Below, piece by piece: positions 10,097-19,614 of a DNA stretch of 64,000 nt. The stretch covers positions 1,178,001 to 1,242,000 of the forward strand of contig NZ_CP134146.1 in NCBI RefSeq assembly GCF_031583575.1, given 5' to 3'. The notes under the pieces are model-generated. The model saw only the letters and a program-made list of their open reading frames with translations. It did not search any database and had not been told where the DNA came from. Numbering within the stretch: the stretch's first letter is position 1; every line of letters starts with the position of its first letter. This stretch comes from Thalassotalea nanhaiensis. Lineage in GTDB: Bacteria > Pseudomonadota > Gammaproteobacteria > Enterobacterales > Alteromonadaceae. The position numbers were made by a program, and so were the translations under genes.

Positions 10097-11080
10097 TTAT
10101 TTAACTTCTTCACCAGCAGCTTGTTTGTCAGCATGGTAAGAGCTGCGAACCAAAGGACCACATGCCGCGTGTTCAAAGCCCATTGCTTCAGCTTCACGTT
10201 TGAACATATCAAAGTCATCCGGGTGTACATAACGCTCAACCGGTAAATGATGTTTACTTGGTTGTAAGTATTGACCAATGGTCAGCATGGTCACGCCATG
10301 GGCGCGTAAGTCACGCATTACTTCTAATATTTCTTCGTTGGTTTCACCAAGGCCAACCATTAACCCTGATTTAGTTGGAATAGTTGGATTTGCTTCACCA
10401 AACTTTTTCAATAAATCTAATGACCACTGATAGTTAGCACCTGGACGAGCTTTCGTATAAAGGCGAGGCGCAGTTTCTAAGTTGTGGTTAAACACGTCTG
10501 GCGGTGTTGCATTTAAAATGTCTAATGCACGGTCCATACGACCACGAAAATCAGGCACTAGAATCTCTACTTTCGTATGTGGTGCATGCTCGGCTATTTC
10601 GCTAATACAGTCAGCAAATTGCTGTGCGCCACCATCGCGCAAATCATCACGATCGACAGACGTTATAACCACGTATTTTAATCGCATGTCTTTTAGTGTT
10701 AGTGCAAGTTTTTTAGGCTCTTCTTTATCTGCCGCTAATGGACGACCGTGACCAACATCACAAAATGGACAACGACGGGTACAAATATCACCTAAGATCA
10801 TGAAGGTGGCAGTACCATGATTAAAACATTCAGACAGGTTAGGGCAAGACGCTTCTTCACAAACAGAGTGCAATCCGTGTTTTCTTAACGACGACTTAAT
10901 GTGATCTATTTTATCACTTGAGCGTGGTAATTTAATGCGTAACCAATCAGGTTTGCGCAACATAGACTCACGCTCTGAAGGCACAACCTTAATTGGGATG
11001 TGCTGCATTTTGTCGGCATCACGCATTTTTGTGCCAGGGGCAACGCGTGTTGATTTCACTTTTTCTGTTGTTTCTGTCAT
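10097..11080 (-). CDS. lipA: Lipoyl synthase
   Basis: A 327-residue radical-SAM enzyme that inserts two sulfur atoms into protein-bound octanoyl groups to make lipoate. Both iron-sulfur clusters are present. The auxiliary cluster uses C74, C79 and C85 ([12 protein letters not shown]); the radical-SAM cluster uses C100, C104 and C107 (CTRRCPFC). The substrate-side [15 protein letters not shown] motif and the C-terminal RSSYHADKQ segment, whose serine serves as a ligand of the auxiliary cluster in this family, are also present. It follows lipB by five bases on the same strand, so attachment of octanoate and its sulfuration are coupled in one transcript. Confidence 0.98.
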   Translation of the reverse strand: MTETTEKVKSTRVAPGTKMRDADKMQHIPIKVVPSERESMLRKPDWLRIKLPRSSDKIDHIKSSLRKHGLHSVCEEASCPNLSECFNHGTATFMILGDICTRRCPFCDVGHGRPLAADKEEPKKLALTLKDMRLKYVVITSVDRDDLRDGGAQQFADCISEIAEHAPHTKVEILVPDFRGRMDRALDILNATPPDVFNHNLETAPRLYTKARPGANYQWSLDLLKKFGEANPTIPTKSGLMVGLGETNEEILEVMRDLRAHGVTMLTIGQYLQPSKHHLPVERYVHPDDFDMFKREAEAMGFEHAACGPLVRSSYHADKQAAGEEVK

Positions 11081-11085
11081 GACGA

Positions 11086-11727
11086 TTATAAACCTGTCTT
11101 ATAGCTAACTGTGTCAGCATTTAATAATTGCTGTAATTGCTCAACTAACACGTTACCTGTTTCGGTAACGTTATCTGGACCATTCAAGTCAATGGTTTGG
11201 ATCATTTCTAAGCCCGCATAACCACACGGGTTTATACGTAAAAACGGCGACAAATCCATATTTACATTAATCGCTAAACCATGAAATGAGCAGCCCTTAC
11301 GAACTCGCAAACCTAATGAAGCAATTTTTTTACCGTCAACATATACACCTGGTGCGTCAGGTTTTGCTGCTGCATCAATATTATATTGTGCCAGCGCGTT
11401 AACAATGCCGTTTTCTATTAATGTTACCAACTCTCGAACGCCCATTTTACGACGACGTAAGTTAATCATAAAGTAGATCACTTGTTGACCCGGGCCGTGA
11501 TACGTTACCTGTCCGCCCCTATCAACTTTTACTACCGGAATATCGCCCGGCATTAGTAAGTGTTCTTCTTTACCCGCTTGACCTTGGGTAAATACAGGAG
11601 GGTGCTCAACTAGCCAAAGTTCATCATCAACAGTGTCATCACGAGTATCAGTAAAGTCTTGCATTGCATGCCAAACTTTTTCGTAATCCATGCTATTTAA
11701 TTGGCGAATAACCAGTGGGTAGCTCAA
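11086..11727 (-). CDS. lipB: Octanoyl-ACP:protein octanoyltransferase
   Basis: A 213-residue acyltransferase that moves octanoate from acyl carrier protein to the lipoyl domains of 2-oxoacid dehydrogenases and the glycine cleavage H protein. The [12 protein letters not shown] motif lies at residues 70-81. The catalytic lysine (K134 in [12 protein letters not shown]) and cysteine (C168 in RINPCGYAG) are both there. The start is TTG at 11725-11727 ([10 protein letters not shown]), with AGAGATAA upstream on the minus strand. No in-frame ATG exists before residue 13, and starting there would cut into the conserved fold. LipA is the next gene downstream. Confidence 0.96.
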   Translation of the reverse strand: MSYPLVIRQLNSMDYEKVWHAMQDFTDTRDDTVDDELWLVEHPPVFTQGQAGKEEHLLMPGDIPVVKVDRGGQVTYHGPGQQVIYFMINLRRRKMGVRELVTLIENGIVNALAQYNIDAAAKPDAPGVYVDGKKIASLGLRVRKGCSFHGLAINVNMDLSPFLRINPCGYAGLEMIQTIDLNGPDNVTETGNVLVEQLQQLLNADTVSYKTGL

Positions 11728-11768
11728 GTGTTTATCTCTTTATGAACGTTTGTAATTTAAGTGGCGCC

Positions 11769-11797
11769 ATTATAGCCATATTAAGCAAAAAATCCAC
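11769..11797 (-). promoter_or_regulatory. Candidate promoter of lipB-lipA
   Basis: On the minus strand a perfect TATAAT (complement of 11769-11774) lies about 40 bases upstream of the lipB start. A weak -35 candidate (GTGGAT) lies 17 bases further up. The -35 falls inside the left arm of the ybeD terminator stem, so terminator and promoter overlap. The -35 match is poor. Confidence 0.4.
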
Positions 11798-11836
11798 AAT
11801 AACCACAGCATCTACAGCGTGGTTATTGGTGGATTT
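11784..11836 (-). terminator. Strong terminator of ybeD
   Basis: The stem AAATCCAC-AATAACCAC (11790-11806) pairs with GTGGTTATTGGTGGATTT (11819-11836), leaving one bulged base and a 12-nt loop. On the minus strand the stem runs into a T tract. It lies directly below the ybeD stop codon. Confidence 0.85.
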
Positions 11837-11872
11837 GTAAACTTTTCAATATGACAAGAATGTCAAACATGA

Positions 11873-12136
11873 TCAAAGCACGTAGCGCACTTCTTCAATT
11901 GCAGATAATTCTTTGTAAAGTTTCTCAATATGCGCTTGGCTAGTCACTTTAATAGGAATTGAAACTGAGTGATAGTTGCCTTTGCTGCTTGGTTTAATCG
12001 TAGGTACGTAATCTGCAGGCGTATCTTTTTGTAAGACAGCAATGATTAAGTCCGGTAGATTAGGCACAGCAACGCCCATAATTTTAAAATTTAGTACACA
12101 AGGAAATTCAAGTAGTTCATTGAATTTGGTTTTCAT
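11873..12136 (-). CDS. ybeD: DUF493 family protein YbeD
   Basis: An 87-residue cytoplasmic protein with the DUF493 (YbeD) fold, an ACT-like small alpha/beta domain. Recognisable segments are LLEFPCVLNFKIMGVAVPNL at the N-terminus, KGNYHSVSIPI in the middle and a closing LYKELSAIEEVRYVL. The molecular role is not established. Its conserved place between dacA and lipB in enterobacteria is kept here except for one inserted aminotransferase gene. The start is the ATG at 12134-12136 with an AGAG-type Shine-Dalgarno. Confidence 0.93.
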   Translation of the reverse strand: MKTKFNELLEFPCVLNFKIMGVAVPNLPDLIIAVLQKDTPADYVPTIKPSSKGNYHSVSIPIKVTSQAHIEKLYKELSAIEEVRYVL

Positions 12137-12188
12137 ACAGCTCTCTTTAAACGTTTATATCAACATCAATATAAAAATATCAATGCTG

Positions 12189-13037
12189 CTAATTAATTAG
12201 GGTCTTTTTAAATGCTTGAAACTCACTATGGAGTACATTAGCAACAGGGCCAACTTGGCCTGAGCCGATTATTTTACCATCAATTTGGGTGATAGGTGAA
12301 ATTTCTCTTGAAGAAGACGAGATCCATACCTCATCAGCGGATAATAAGTCATCAACAGTGATGTTTTCTTGGTGTACTTTTAGGCCAGACTCTTCTGCAA
12401 GTTCAATGATAACATCACGGGTGATGCCACCTAAAATCAATTGGTTTTGTGGTGGCGTATACACTTCTCTAAATTTGACCATAAATACATTCGATGTAGA
12501 GCCTTCTGTCACAAGGTTGTCTCGATGTAGAATTGCTTCATCACAACCTAGTTGCTGCGCTTTATTACGCAGCATAATATTGCCTAACAGCGCAATGGAT
12601 TTGATATCACAATGTTGCCAACGAATATCTTCAAGTAAGGTTGCGCTCGCGGTTTCTATTGATTCTTCATTGACCAGCAAAGGTGAGGCTAACAGCATGA
12701 CTGTAGGCGTCATCACCTCATCAATAACTTGGTTTCGATCGTTACTTACACCGCGAGTTACTTGTAGATAAATGGATAAATGGCCGCCGCCGTTGCGCTC
12801 TATAAGCGTACGAATGATGTTCTTCCATTCAATATCTGAGTGAGGGTTTATGATGTTTAATTGTTTGAGACAATAAGATAAGCGATCAAGGTGTTGCTTT
12901 AAACGAAAAGGCGTTGAGTTGTATACAGGTATGACTTCATAAATGCCATCAGCAAACAAAAAGCCTCGGTCTAGGACCGAGATTTTTGCGTCTTTCTTGG
13001 CGAGTAATTCACCATTTAAATAAACGATGTCTGTCAT
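12189..13037 (-). CDS. dat: D-amino-acid transaminase (class IV PLP aminotransferase)
   Basis: A 282-residue fold-type IV pyridoxal-phosphate enzyme. The N-terminus (VYLNGELLAKKDAKISVLDRGFLFADGIYEVI) carries the DRGF-DGIYEV signature of D-alanine transaminases. The PLP-binding lysine is expected in CDIKSIALLGNIM near residue 145, and VTEGSTSNVFMV and GGITRDVI bind the cofactor phosphate. The usual reaction is D-alanine + 2-oxoglutarate to pyruvate + D-glutamate. Lying between dacA, which releases D-alanine from peptidoglycan, and ybeD suggests D-alanine recycling; that link is inference. A branched-chain or aminodeoxychorismate enzyme of the same fold is less likely given the N-terminal signature. 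Confidence 0.85.
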   Translation of the reverse strand: MTDIVYLNGELLAKKDAKISVLDRGFLFADGIYEVIPVYNSTPFRLKQHLDRLSYCLKQLNIINPHSDIEWKNIIRTLIERNGGGHLSIYLQVTRGVSNDRNQVIDEVMTPTVMLLASPLLVNEESIETASATLLEDIRWQHCDIKSIALLGNIMLRNKAQQLGCDEAILHRDNLVTEGSTSNVFMVKFREVYTPPQNQLILGGITRDVIIELAEESGLKVHQENITVDDLLSADEVWISSSSREISPITQIDGKIIGSGQVGPVANVLHSEFQAFKKTLIN

Positions 13038-13074
13038 ATTTTAAGTTTATAGCGCCATACTTATCAAGTTCAAG

Positions 13075-13132
13075 GTCATTCCTGCGAAGGCAGGAATCCA
13101 TAAGGAACCAGATCCTGAAACAAGTTCAGGAA
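13075..13132. repeat. Paired intergenic palindromes (dRS3-like and TCCTGAAC-type)
   Basis: TTCCTGCGAAGGCAGGAA (13079-13096) is a hairpin of the common GTCATTCCTGC...GCAGGAATCCAT type found dispersed in many proteobacteria. CCTGAAACAAGTTCAGG (13114-13130) is the second palindrome, also seen in related forms near 47.5, 52.3, 59.0, 59.2, 59.4 and 59.5 kb. Together they fill the gap between dacA and the transaminase gene and may end or stabilise the dacA message on the opposite side. Confidence 0.7.
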
Positions 13133-13183
13133 GTATGTATGGATTTAATCCCTGAACCTATTTCCGGATATCTTAGTAACTAT

Positions 13184-14350
13184 TTATAGAAACTGCAGTT
13201 TCACATAATCAACTAAGCGGCTGAACATACTGCCTTCATTAACTTCTTGTAAAGTAACTAACGGGTATTCGCCAACGTCTTCACCATTTAGTTGTAAAAA
13301 TACCTTACCAACAACAGTACCTTTAGCTAATGGTGCTTCTAATTGTTGATCTAACTTGAAATTTGCTTCTAGATTTTTACGTTGTCCACGAGGAATTGTA
13401 ATCGAGGTGTCCGTTAAAATACCTAAGTCTACTTCTTTAATGTCACCCATCCAAACTCGGTTGGTCGCAAAGCTTTCACCGGCTTTATAAGGGGTGATTG
13501 TTTCAAAGAAACGGAAACCATAGTTTAGTAATTTTTTACTTTCAATTTTACGAGCTTGTTCGCTTTTGGCGCCCATAACTACGGTAACTAAACGCATATT
13601 GCCTTTGGTTGCGCTGGTAACTAAATTAAATCCAGCTTTTGAATGATGACCAGTTTTCAAACCGTCAACATTCATGCTCTTATCCCATAATAGGCTATTA
13701 CGGTTGTATTGCTTAATGTTGTTAAAGGTAAAAGATTTTTGCTTATAAATGGCATATTCATCAGGTACGTCGTTTATTAACGCACTGGCAAGAGTTGCCA
13801 TATCACGTGGTGTAGAGAAATGTTCAGTACCACTTAAGCCGTGTGAGTTTTGAAAGTTACTGCCTAACATCCCAAGTTGTTGGGCATGAGCGTTCATTAA
13901 ATCAGCAAAGGCACTTTCGCTTCCGGCAATATGCTCTGACATAGCAACACAAGCATCGTTACCAGAGGCAACAATAATGCCTTGATTTAGTAACTTAACT
14001 GAGACTTCCGTACCTACTTCAATAAACATCTTTGATGAGTCAGGGAAGTTTTTTGCCCATGCGTTTTCACTGATGGTTACTAAGTCATCATTGGCAATAT
14101 TACCAGCTTCAATTTCTTTACCAATAATATAGCTTGTCATCATTTTTGTAAGAGATGCAGGCTCTAATTGGATGTCGGCATTGCCTTCGGCAATGACTTT
14201 TCCGGTAGCATGATCTAATAGAATGTAACCTTCAGCATTGATTTGTGGAGCTGCTGGAATAATTGTTGTCGCAGAAGCGGTGAAAGCTGATGTCGCGAGT
14301 ACAAGACCGCTAAATATGTTTATAAGTTTACGTGCTGAGTTGGTCATCAT
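13184..14350 (-). CDS. dacA: D-alanyl-D-alanine carboxypeptidase (PBP5/6 type)
   Basis: A 388-residue low-molecular-mass penicillin-binding protein that trims the terminal D-alanine from peptidoglycan stem peptides. It has a Sec signal (residues 1-27, ending SAFTASA). The serine-hydrolase motifs are in order: SLTK (S66-K69), SGN (129-131) and KTG (232-234). A PBP5 C-terminal beta domain follows, and the last 15 residues (GSMFSRLVDYVKLQFL) form the amphipathic membrane anchor. Two start codons are adjacent (ATGATG) with ACAGGT upstream; the first is used here. Neighbours rlpA, rodA and mrdA form the classical elongation cluster. Confidence 0.96.
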   Translation of the reverse strand: MMTNSARKLINIFSGLVLATSAFTASATTIIPAAPQINAEGYILLDHATGKVIAEGNADIQLEPASLTKMMTSYIIGKEIEAGNIANDDLVTISENAWAKNFPDSSKMFIEVGTEVSVKLLNQGIIVASGNDACVAMSEHIAGSESAFADLMNAHAQQLGMLGSNFQNSHGLSGTEHFSTPRDMATLASALINDVPDEYAIYKQKSFTFNNIKQYNRNSLLWDKSMNVDGLKTGHHSKAGFNLVTSATKGNMRLVTVVMGAKSEQARKIESKKLLNYGFRFFETITPYKAGESFATNRVWMGDIKEVDLGILTDTSITIPRGQRKNLEANFKLDQQLEAPLAKGTVVGKVFLQLNGEDVGEYPLVTLQEVNEGSMFSRLVDYVKLQFL

Positions 14351-14499
14351 TTACCTGTAAGATTCTATATCTTTAGTTATAATTCTTTGTTGCTATCGCC
14401 CTGAAATAAACTTTCTCGGGCAAAAAATTGCTGGTTAGTATAACAACATTCTACGTTAATATAAGCGCCCGTGAGCGTTTTTATTCGGCTATTTATCGT

Positions 14500-15447
14500 T
14501 TATTTAGGCGATTTTAACGGGTACGCTTCCGGATACCCTTGGTTTTGTATATTCGCGAGTAATAGTTTTGCCTCATTGGCATTCTTTATTGGTCCCACTT
14601 GTACCCTAAAAAGTTCATTTTTTTCTGACAATTTTACTGGAACCTGCAATAAAAACTGTATGCCTTTGGCGGTATTATTGGCTAAAAGCTTATCGCGAGT
14701 CACCATTACATGAATATACGGTTTAAACGATGTCGATACAGCTTTTGCAACTGCTGTTGTATTAGACGTTTTGTTTGACTTACGAACCGGTTTGGCCTTG
14801 GGCTGAGGCTTAGCCGTATTTAATGTATTGGGCGTTGAAGATATTGCTTCAAGTGGAGGCAACCGTTCAATAGTATTTGTCGCTATAACATCGTTTGAAT
14901 AAACTGGCTTGGTAAATTTGGCGATATTAGACTTAGTGATCGCCTCAATACGCACTTTAGCAGTACCTTTACTAAGCATCCCCAACTTGTAAGCCGCACT
15001 ATAGGATAAATCAATTAACCTATCCTGATGAAACGGCCCGCGATCATTCACTCGTACAATTACTGATTTGTTATTCGCCAAATTGGTTACTTGCATATAC
15101 GTGGGTAAGGGCAGTGACTTATGAGCTGCGCTAAATGCGTACATATCATACACTTCCCCATTCGAGGTTAAATGGCCATGAAACTTTTTACCATACCAAG
15201 AGGCGGTGCCCGTAGCTTTATAACCTTCTGCGGTTTTTAACACCGTATAAGGCTTGCCAAACACTTGGTAGTTTTTATTACCACCACGACTTGGGGCAAC
15301 GACTTGAGGCACGGGTTCTTTTAATTCACTATCGGTCGGCAGACGCGTAGGAATACTGTCGTATTTCTGAGAATATCGGGAATTACTCTCACACGCGATG
15401 AGAGAGAAAAGGATGAATATAAGGAAAATAGATTTAGCTAACGGCAC
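14500..15447 (-). CDS. rlpA: Septal-ring lytic transglycosylase lipoprotein RlpA
   Basis: A 315-residue lipoprotein. The signal peptide ends in a LIAC lipobox (Cys19). The double-psi beta-barrel domain begins at GTASWYGKKFHGHLTSNGE and includes VNDRGPFHQDRLIDLS with the catalytic-type aspartate and DRGP motif. A lysine/threonine-rich linker leads to a C-terminal SPOR domain (about residues 240-312) that binds denuded glycan at the division site. RlpA enzymes cleave peptidoglycan strands lacking stem peptides. It lies between rodA and dacA, as in E. coli, with about 140-bp gaps either side, so it may have its own promoter. Confidence 0.94.
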   Translation of the reverse strand: MPLAKSIFLIFILFSLIACESNSRYSQKYDSIPTRLPTDSELKEPVPQVVAPSRGGNKNYQVFGKPYTVLKTAEGYKATGTASWYGKKFHGHLTSNGEVYDMYAFSAAHKSLPLPTYMQVTNLANNKSVIVRVNDRGPFHQDRLIDLSYSAAYKLGMLSKGTAKVRIEAITKSNIAKFTKPVYSNDVIATNTIERLPPLEAISSTPNTLNTAKPQPKAKPVRKSNKTSNTTAVAKAVSTSFKPYIHVMVTRDKLLANNTAKGIQFLLQVPVKLSEKNELFRVQVGPIKNANEAKLLLANIQNQGYPEAYPLKSPK

Positions 15448-15585
15448 AATTGATATCTTTTTTATTATTTTAAATAAGCTTTGTAGCGCTTATTTTTACA
15501 ACGATTAGTGTAGTAATTTCTAACAATAGACTCAACCATTTTTATCGTTAATTATAAGGCTATATCTACACTCAATAATATTTTG

Positions 15586-16701
15586 CTAAGAAATCAAACG
15601 CCTATGGGTACTAATCGCCATAATAACACCAAAACCAGCCATCAAGGTAACCATCGATGTACCGCCGTAACTGACTAAGGGCAGTGGTACCCCCACTACA
15701 GGCAGCAATCCTGATACCATACCAATGTTTACAAACACATAGACAAAAAAGGTAAGCGTTAAGCTGCCTGCCAGTAGCTTGGTAAATGCCTCTTGCGCAT
15801 TAAATGCGATCCACAACCCACGCATAACAATTAATAAGTAAATTAGTAATAAACCGACAACACCGATTAAGCCAAATTCTTCGCTAAATACGGCAAAGAT
15901 AAAATCTGTGTGTCGTTCAGGTAAAAATTCTAATTGCGACTGTGTACCTTGAAGCCAGCCTTTTCCTGAAATGCCGCCTGAGCCAATGGCAATTTTAGAC
16001 TGAATGATATGATAACCAGAGCCGAGTGGATCCTGCTCTGGATTTAAAAACGTTAATACCCGTTGTTTCTGGTAATCACGCATCAAAAACATCCATAAAA
16101 TGGGCATGAATGCTGAAACAAAGCCGGCACTAATACCTATTAGCTTCCAACTAGCGCCTGCTAAAAATAAAACGAAAATGCCGGAACTGGCAATCAATAA
16201 CGAAGTACCCAGGTCTGGTTGTTTCGCGATCATCAATGTAGGGACCATTACCAATACAAAGGCAAATAATATGTGTCTTGTTTTCGCGGGAAGATCATAA
16301 CGACTGATAAACCATGCGACGGTCATTGGTACCACAAGCTTCATAATTTCAGACGGTTGAAACTTCATAAAGCCTAAATCTAACCAGCGCTGTGCTCCTT
16401 TACCAACATGACCAAAGAGCAATACTGCAAGCAGCATTAATAGCCCTAATATGAATACAATTACTGCCCAGCGTTGATACACCGATGGTGGAATTTGCGC
16501 GACAACAAACATAACGCCTAAACCGATGCCCAGTCGTATAACCTGTCGTATGACTAAATCTGTATCTTGACCACCGGCACTGTAGATAACACATAAACCA
16601 ACACTCATCAGTAACAAAAGCACGAACAAAAGCGGCAAATCAATATGGATTCGCTCGAGTAAGGTTTTCTTTTTCGCTTCGTCTTTTCCTACATAGCGCA
16701 T
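15586..16701 (-). CDS. rodA: Peptidoglycan glycosyltransferase RodA
   Basis: A 371-residue SEDS-family polytopic membrane protein with about ten transmembrane segments. It polymerises lipid II during cell elongation together with PBP2. Family motifs include the GKGAQRWLDLGFMKFQPSE loop (around residues 106-125), a central KQPDLGTSLL with the catalytic-type aspartate, the ERHTDFIFAVFSEEFG loop and the C-terminal LPLVSYGGTSM signature. It lies 32 bases below mrdA on the same strand, so the polymerase and transpeptidase of the elongasome are made from one message. Confidence 0.97.
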   Translation of the reverse strand: MRYVGKDEAKKKTLLERIHIDLPLLFVLLLLMSVGLCVIYSAGGQDTDLVIRQVIRLGIGLGVMFVVAQIPPSVYQRWAVIVFILGLLMLLAVLLFGHVGKGAQRWLDLGFMKFQPSEIMKLVVPMTVAWFISRYDLPAKTRHILFAFVLVMVPTLMIAKQPDLGTSLLIASSGIFVLFLAGASWKLIGISAGFVSAFMPILWMFLMRDYQKQRVLTFLNPEQDPLGSGYHIIQSKIAIGSGGISGKGWLQGTQSQLEFLPERHTDFIFAVFSEEFGLIGVVGLLLIYLLIVMRGLWIAFNAQEAFTKLLAGSLTLTFFVYVFVNIGMVSGLLPVVGVPLPLVSYGGTSMVTLMAGFGVIMAISTHRRLIS

Positions 16702-16733
16702 GTTTTATTATTCTCTACAGCTTTTATCTGAGT

Positions 16734-18677
16734 TTATTTAAGGTTGGCAACAAGCTTTTTATTGGCAAAGTATTGATCCATGATTTGCCTTGCAACAGGG
16801 CCAGCATTCGAGCCACCACCACCAACAGCAACATTTTCAATCGCTATCGCGACTACAATTTCAGGTGCACTAAACGGTGCAAAGGCAATAAACATGGCAT
16901 TATCACGTTTATCTTCTGAAATCTTGGTTGCATCATAATCGGTATCTTGTGCTCGCCCGACAACCTCACCTGTACCTGATTTCCCGGCAGCGTCGTATTT
17001 GGTGCCTAAAAATGCGCGGTAGCCCGTGCCGGCAGGTTTTCTAACTGTTTTATGCATAGCCTCTAAAATAATATCCCAACTGTCAGGGTTATTTAATTCT
17101 ATCGGCGGTTTTTCATTTATTTCAAATGGGATAATTTCTTTCGTTAATGCTGTGGTTCGAGTAACGTCACCTGAGTCATCAAAATTTACTTCAGCAGTAA
17201 ATGGTGATGTTTGATGTATCGCGGCCAAAAAGTGCGGCTCTTTAACTTCACCCTTATTCACCAATATTGATGTCGCTTGGGCCAATTGTAATGGTGTCAC
17301 TGTCCAATAGCCCTGACCGATACCAATGTTTACTGTATCACCGTGATACCATGGCTGATTATACCGAGCGCGTTTCCAACCTCTACTTGGCATTATTGCG
17401 TCGCTTTCTTCATGAATGTCGATACCGGTAGATTCACCAAAACCAAACTTTGCCATGGTTTCGGAAATTTTATCGATACCGAGTTTATATGACAGATCGT
17501 AAAAAAACGTATTACAAGAGCGCATTACCGCTTCTTCTAGAGTCACCCAACCATGGCCCCATTTTAAATGGTCACGATATTTTCGTTTACCGTTTTTAAG
17601 TTTGAAAAAACCAGGATCCCAAATTTTAGACGAGGTGGTGATCATATTATTTTCTAAACCGGCTAAGCCTAAAAATGGTTTTATTGTTGATGCTGGTGGG
17701 TAGGTGCCTTTTGTCGCCCGGTTTATTAATGGTCGGTTACGGTTTTGCAGTTTTTTATAGTTTTTTGACGAAATGCCGTGTACAAACAAATTACCGTCAT
17801 AACTTGGGTTTGAATAAAACGCTAACACGCCACCATCTCTAGGGTCTATTGCAACCACAGCGCCACGTTTTCCAGATAATGCTCGTTTAGCAATCATCTG
17901 TAATTCAATATCCAGGCTTAAGGTAATATCACTGCCTGAGATAGGCGGCGTAAAACTGAGGGTGCGTAAAATTCGACCTTGGTTGTTTACTTCAACTTCC
18001 TGATGGCCCATGGTGCCATGTAAGATATCTTCGTAATAGCGCTCTAAGCCCAATTTACCGATGTCACGCGTGGCTTTATAATCTTCCGACTTGCCTTGCT
18101 CGTCCAGATTAATTAAATCTTTGCGGTTAATTTTGGCAACATAGCCTAAAGAATGAGTGGTTAAATCGCCAAAAGGGTAATAGCGCTTTAATCGCGCTTC
18201 GATAATAACCCCTGGAAATAAGTGTTGGCTAACCGATATTTTCGCTACTTGTTCATCATTCAATCGAGAAATCAATTCAATAGGTTTGAAACGACGTTTG
18301 TAACGCATTGCCTCTAAAAACTTTACTTTTTGCTCTTCAGAAATTTCAACAATGCTACCAAGTAACTCAAGGGTTTTATTGATGTCTTTAACTTGCTCTG
18401 GGATAACTTCTAATGAATAAACCGGTTTGTTTTCAGCTAACAATACGCCATTTCGGTCGTAAATCAGCCCGCGATTAGGCGCTACTGGCAATAGTTTAAT
18501 GCGGTTTTTATTTGATCTTGTTTGATACTTTTCAAACGAGTTCACTTCTAACTCGTATAAATTATTGAATAAAATCAGCAGCATAACCAATACACCTAAG
18601 AAGGTAATAAAGGCTCTACGGGCGAATAGGTTTGCCTCTGCACTGTGGTTTCTAATTGATACGTGTTTGATAGCCAC
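16734..18677 (-). CDS. mrdA: Penicillin-binding protein 2 (elongation transpeptidase)
   Basis: A 647-residue class B penicillin-binding protein that crosslinks lateral-wall peptidoglycan with RodA. One N-terminal membrane anchor spans about residues 22-40. The pedestal domain starts at LLPVAPNRGLIYDRNG. The active-site serine is S330 in STIK (330-333), followed by SCN in MRSCNTFFYD and KSGT in AAGKSGTGEVVG. Length is slightly above E. coli PBP2 (633). It sits six bases downstream of rlmH and just before rodA. Confidence 0.97.
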   Translation of the reverse strand: MAIKHVSIRNHSAEANLFARRAFITFLGVLVMLLILFNNLYELEVNSFEKYQTRSNKNRIKLLPVAPNRGLIYDRNGVLLAENKPVYSLEVIPEQVKDINKTLELLGSIVEISEEQKVKFLEAMRYKRRFKPIELISRLNDEQVAKISVSQHLFPGVIIEARLKRYYPFGDLTTHSLGYVAKINRKDLINLDEQGKSEDYKATRDIGKLGLERYYEDILHGTMGHQEVEVNNQGRILRTLSFTPPISGSDITLSLDIELQMIAKRALSGKRGAVVAIDPRDGGVLAFYSNPSYDGNLFVHGISSKNYKKLQNRNRPLINRATKGTYPPASTIKPFLGLAGLENNMITTSSKIWDPGFFKLKNGKRKYRDHLKWGHGWVTLEEAVMRSCNTFFYDLSYKLGIDKISETMAKFGFGESTGIDIHEESDAIMPSRGWKRARYNQPWYHGDTVNIGIGQGYWTVTPLQLAQATSILVNKGEVKEPHFLAAIHQTSPFTAEVNFDDSGDVTRTTALTKEIIPFEINEKPPIELNNPDSWDIILEAMHKTVRKPAGTGYRAFLGTKYDAAGKSGTGEVVGRAQDTDYDATKISEDKRDNAMFIAFAPFSAPEIVVAIAIENVAVGGGGSNAGPVARQIMDQYFANKKLVANLK

Positions 18678-18683
18678 TAACCC

Positions 18684-19154
18684 TTACTCACGATGATAAG
18701 GGTGGTTATTGTTGATACTCCAAGCACGGTACAAACTTTCTGCGATCATAATTCTTACCATAGGGTGTGGTAAGGTTAGAGCAGATAAAGACCACTTTTG
18801 TTCCGACGCTTTTATACAAGCGGGTGCTAAACCTTCAGGACCACCTACTAGCAAGGATACATCGCGGCCATCCATTTGCCATTTTTCCAGCTCTTTCGCC
18901 AGTTGGGGAGTTGTCCAGGGCTTACCTTCTACTTCTAAGGTAACGATGCGATTGCCTTTTGGAATAGCTGCTAGGGTCTGTTCGCCTTCTTTTTCTAAAA
19001 TGCGAGCTATGTCAGCATTTTTGCCGCGCTTACCCGGAGTGATTTCGATTAAATCAAAGCTTAAATCACGAGGAAATCGACGAGAGTATTCGGCAAAACC
19101 TTGGGCAATCCAACTCGGCATTTTATTGCCTACGGCAATGAGGGTAAGGCGCAT
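18684..19154 (-). CDS. rlmH: 23S rRNA pseudouridine-1915 N3-methyltransferase
   Basis: A 156-residue SPOUT-class enzyme that methylates pseudouridine 1915 in helix 69 of 23S rRNA on assembled 70S ribosomes. The knot region shows [11 protein letters not shown] and the conserved C-terminal [14 protein letters not shown] tail that contacts SAM and the decoding centre. Length equals the usual 155-156. It is six bases after rsfS, and the pair is conserved across most bacteria. Confidence 0.97.
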   Translation of the reverse strand: MRLTLIAVGNKMPSWIAQGFAEYSRRFPRDLSFDLIEITPGKRGKNADIARILEKEGEQTLAAIPKGNRIVTLEVEGKPWTTPQLAKELEKWQMDGRDVSLLVGGPEGLAPACIKASEQKWSLSALTLPHPMVRIMIAESLYRAWSINNNHPYHRE

Positions 19155-19160
19155 AGGATG

Positions 19161-19484
19161 TTATTCGTCAGTCCAAAGTTTTTCAATTTGGTAAAGGTCG
19201 CGAGTGTCATCAGTCATTACGTGCACAATTACATCACCTAAGTCGATCAGTGCCCATTCACCAACATCAGTACCTTCGATACCAATTGGCTTCATGTTTT
19301 CAGCTTTCATTGCCGTGTTTAGGTTTTCAGCAATTGATTTTACATGTCTTGACGAGTTACCAGAACAAATCATCATATAGTCTGTAAAACTGGCTTTTTC
19401 TGCGACGTTGAGAGTAATAATATCTCGGGCTTTAATGTCTTCTAGTTGTTCTTGTACAAATTCAACTAATTGTTCTGCTTGCAA
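19161..19484 (-). CDS. rsfS: Ribosome silencing factor RsfS
   Basis: A 107-residue protein that binds ribosomal protein L14 and blocks subunit joining when nutrients fall. The domain signature runs from DIITLNVAEKASFTDYMMIC through SGNSSRHVKSIAEN to GEWALIDLGDVIVHVM and the ending YQIEKLW. The start ATG at 19482-19484 is preceded by AAGGAAA on the minus strand. It begins a tight run with rlmH and mrdA; a 130-bp gap separates it from nadD. Confidence 0.96.
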   Translation of the reverse strand: MQAEQLVEFVQEQLEDIKARDIITLNVAEKASFTDYMMICSGNSSRHVKSIAENLNTAMKAENMKPIGIEGTDVGEWALIDLGDVIVHVMTDDTRDLYQIEKLWTDE

Positions 19485-19614
19485 AGTGTTTTCCTTAAGG
19501 ATCTATAGCATTTATGGCTAAATGCAAAAATAACGGTTGCCAATTCAGGCGAAGTACTTATCAATTGTGCCTATTCTAACCCGAAGTGAGAAAAGTTAAC
19601 AGAGGCCCCGAAAA

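Noticed and set aside
15470-15496. AATAAGC/GCTTATT inverted repeat between rodA and rlpA as a terminator
   Set aside because: On the coding (minus) strand it is not followed by a T run, so it was not listed as a terminator.
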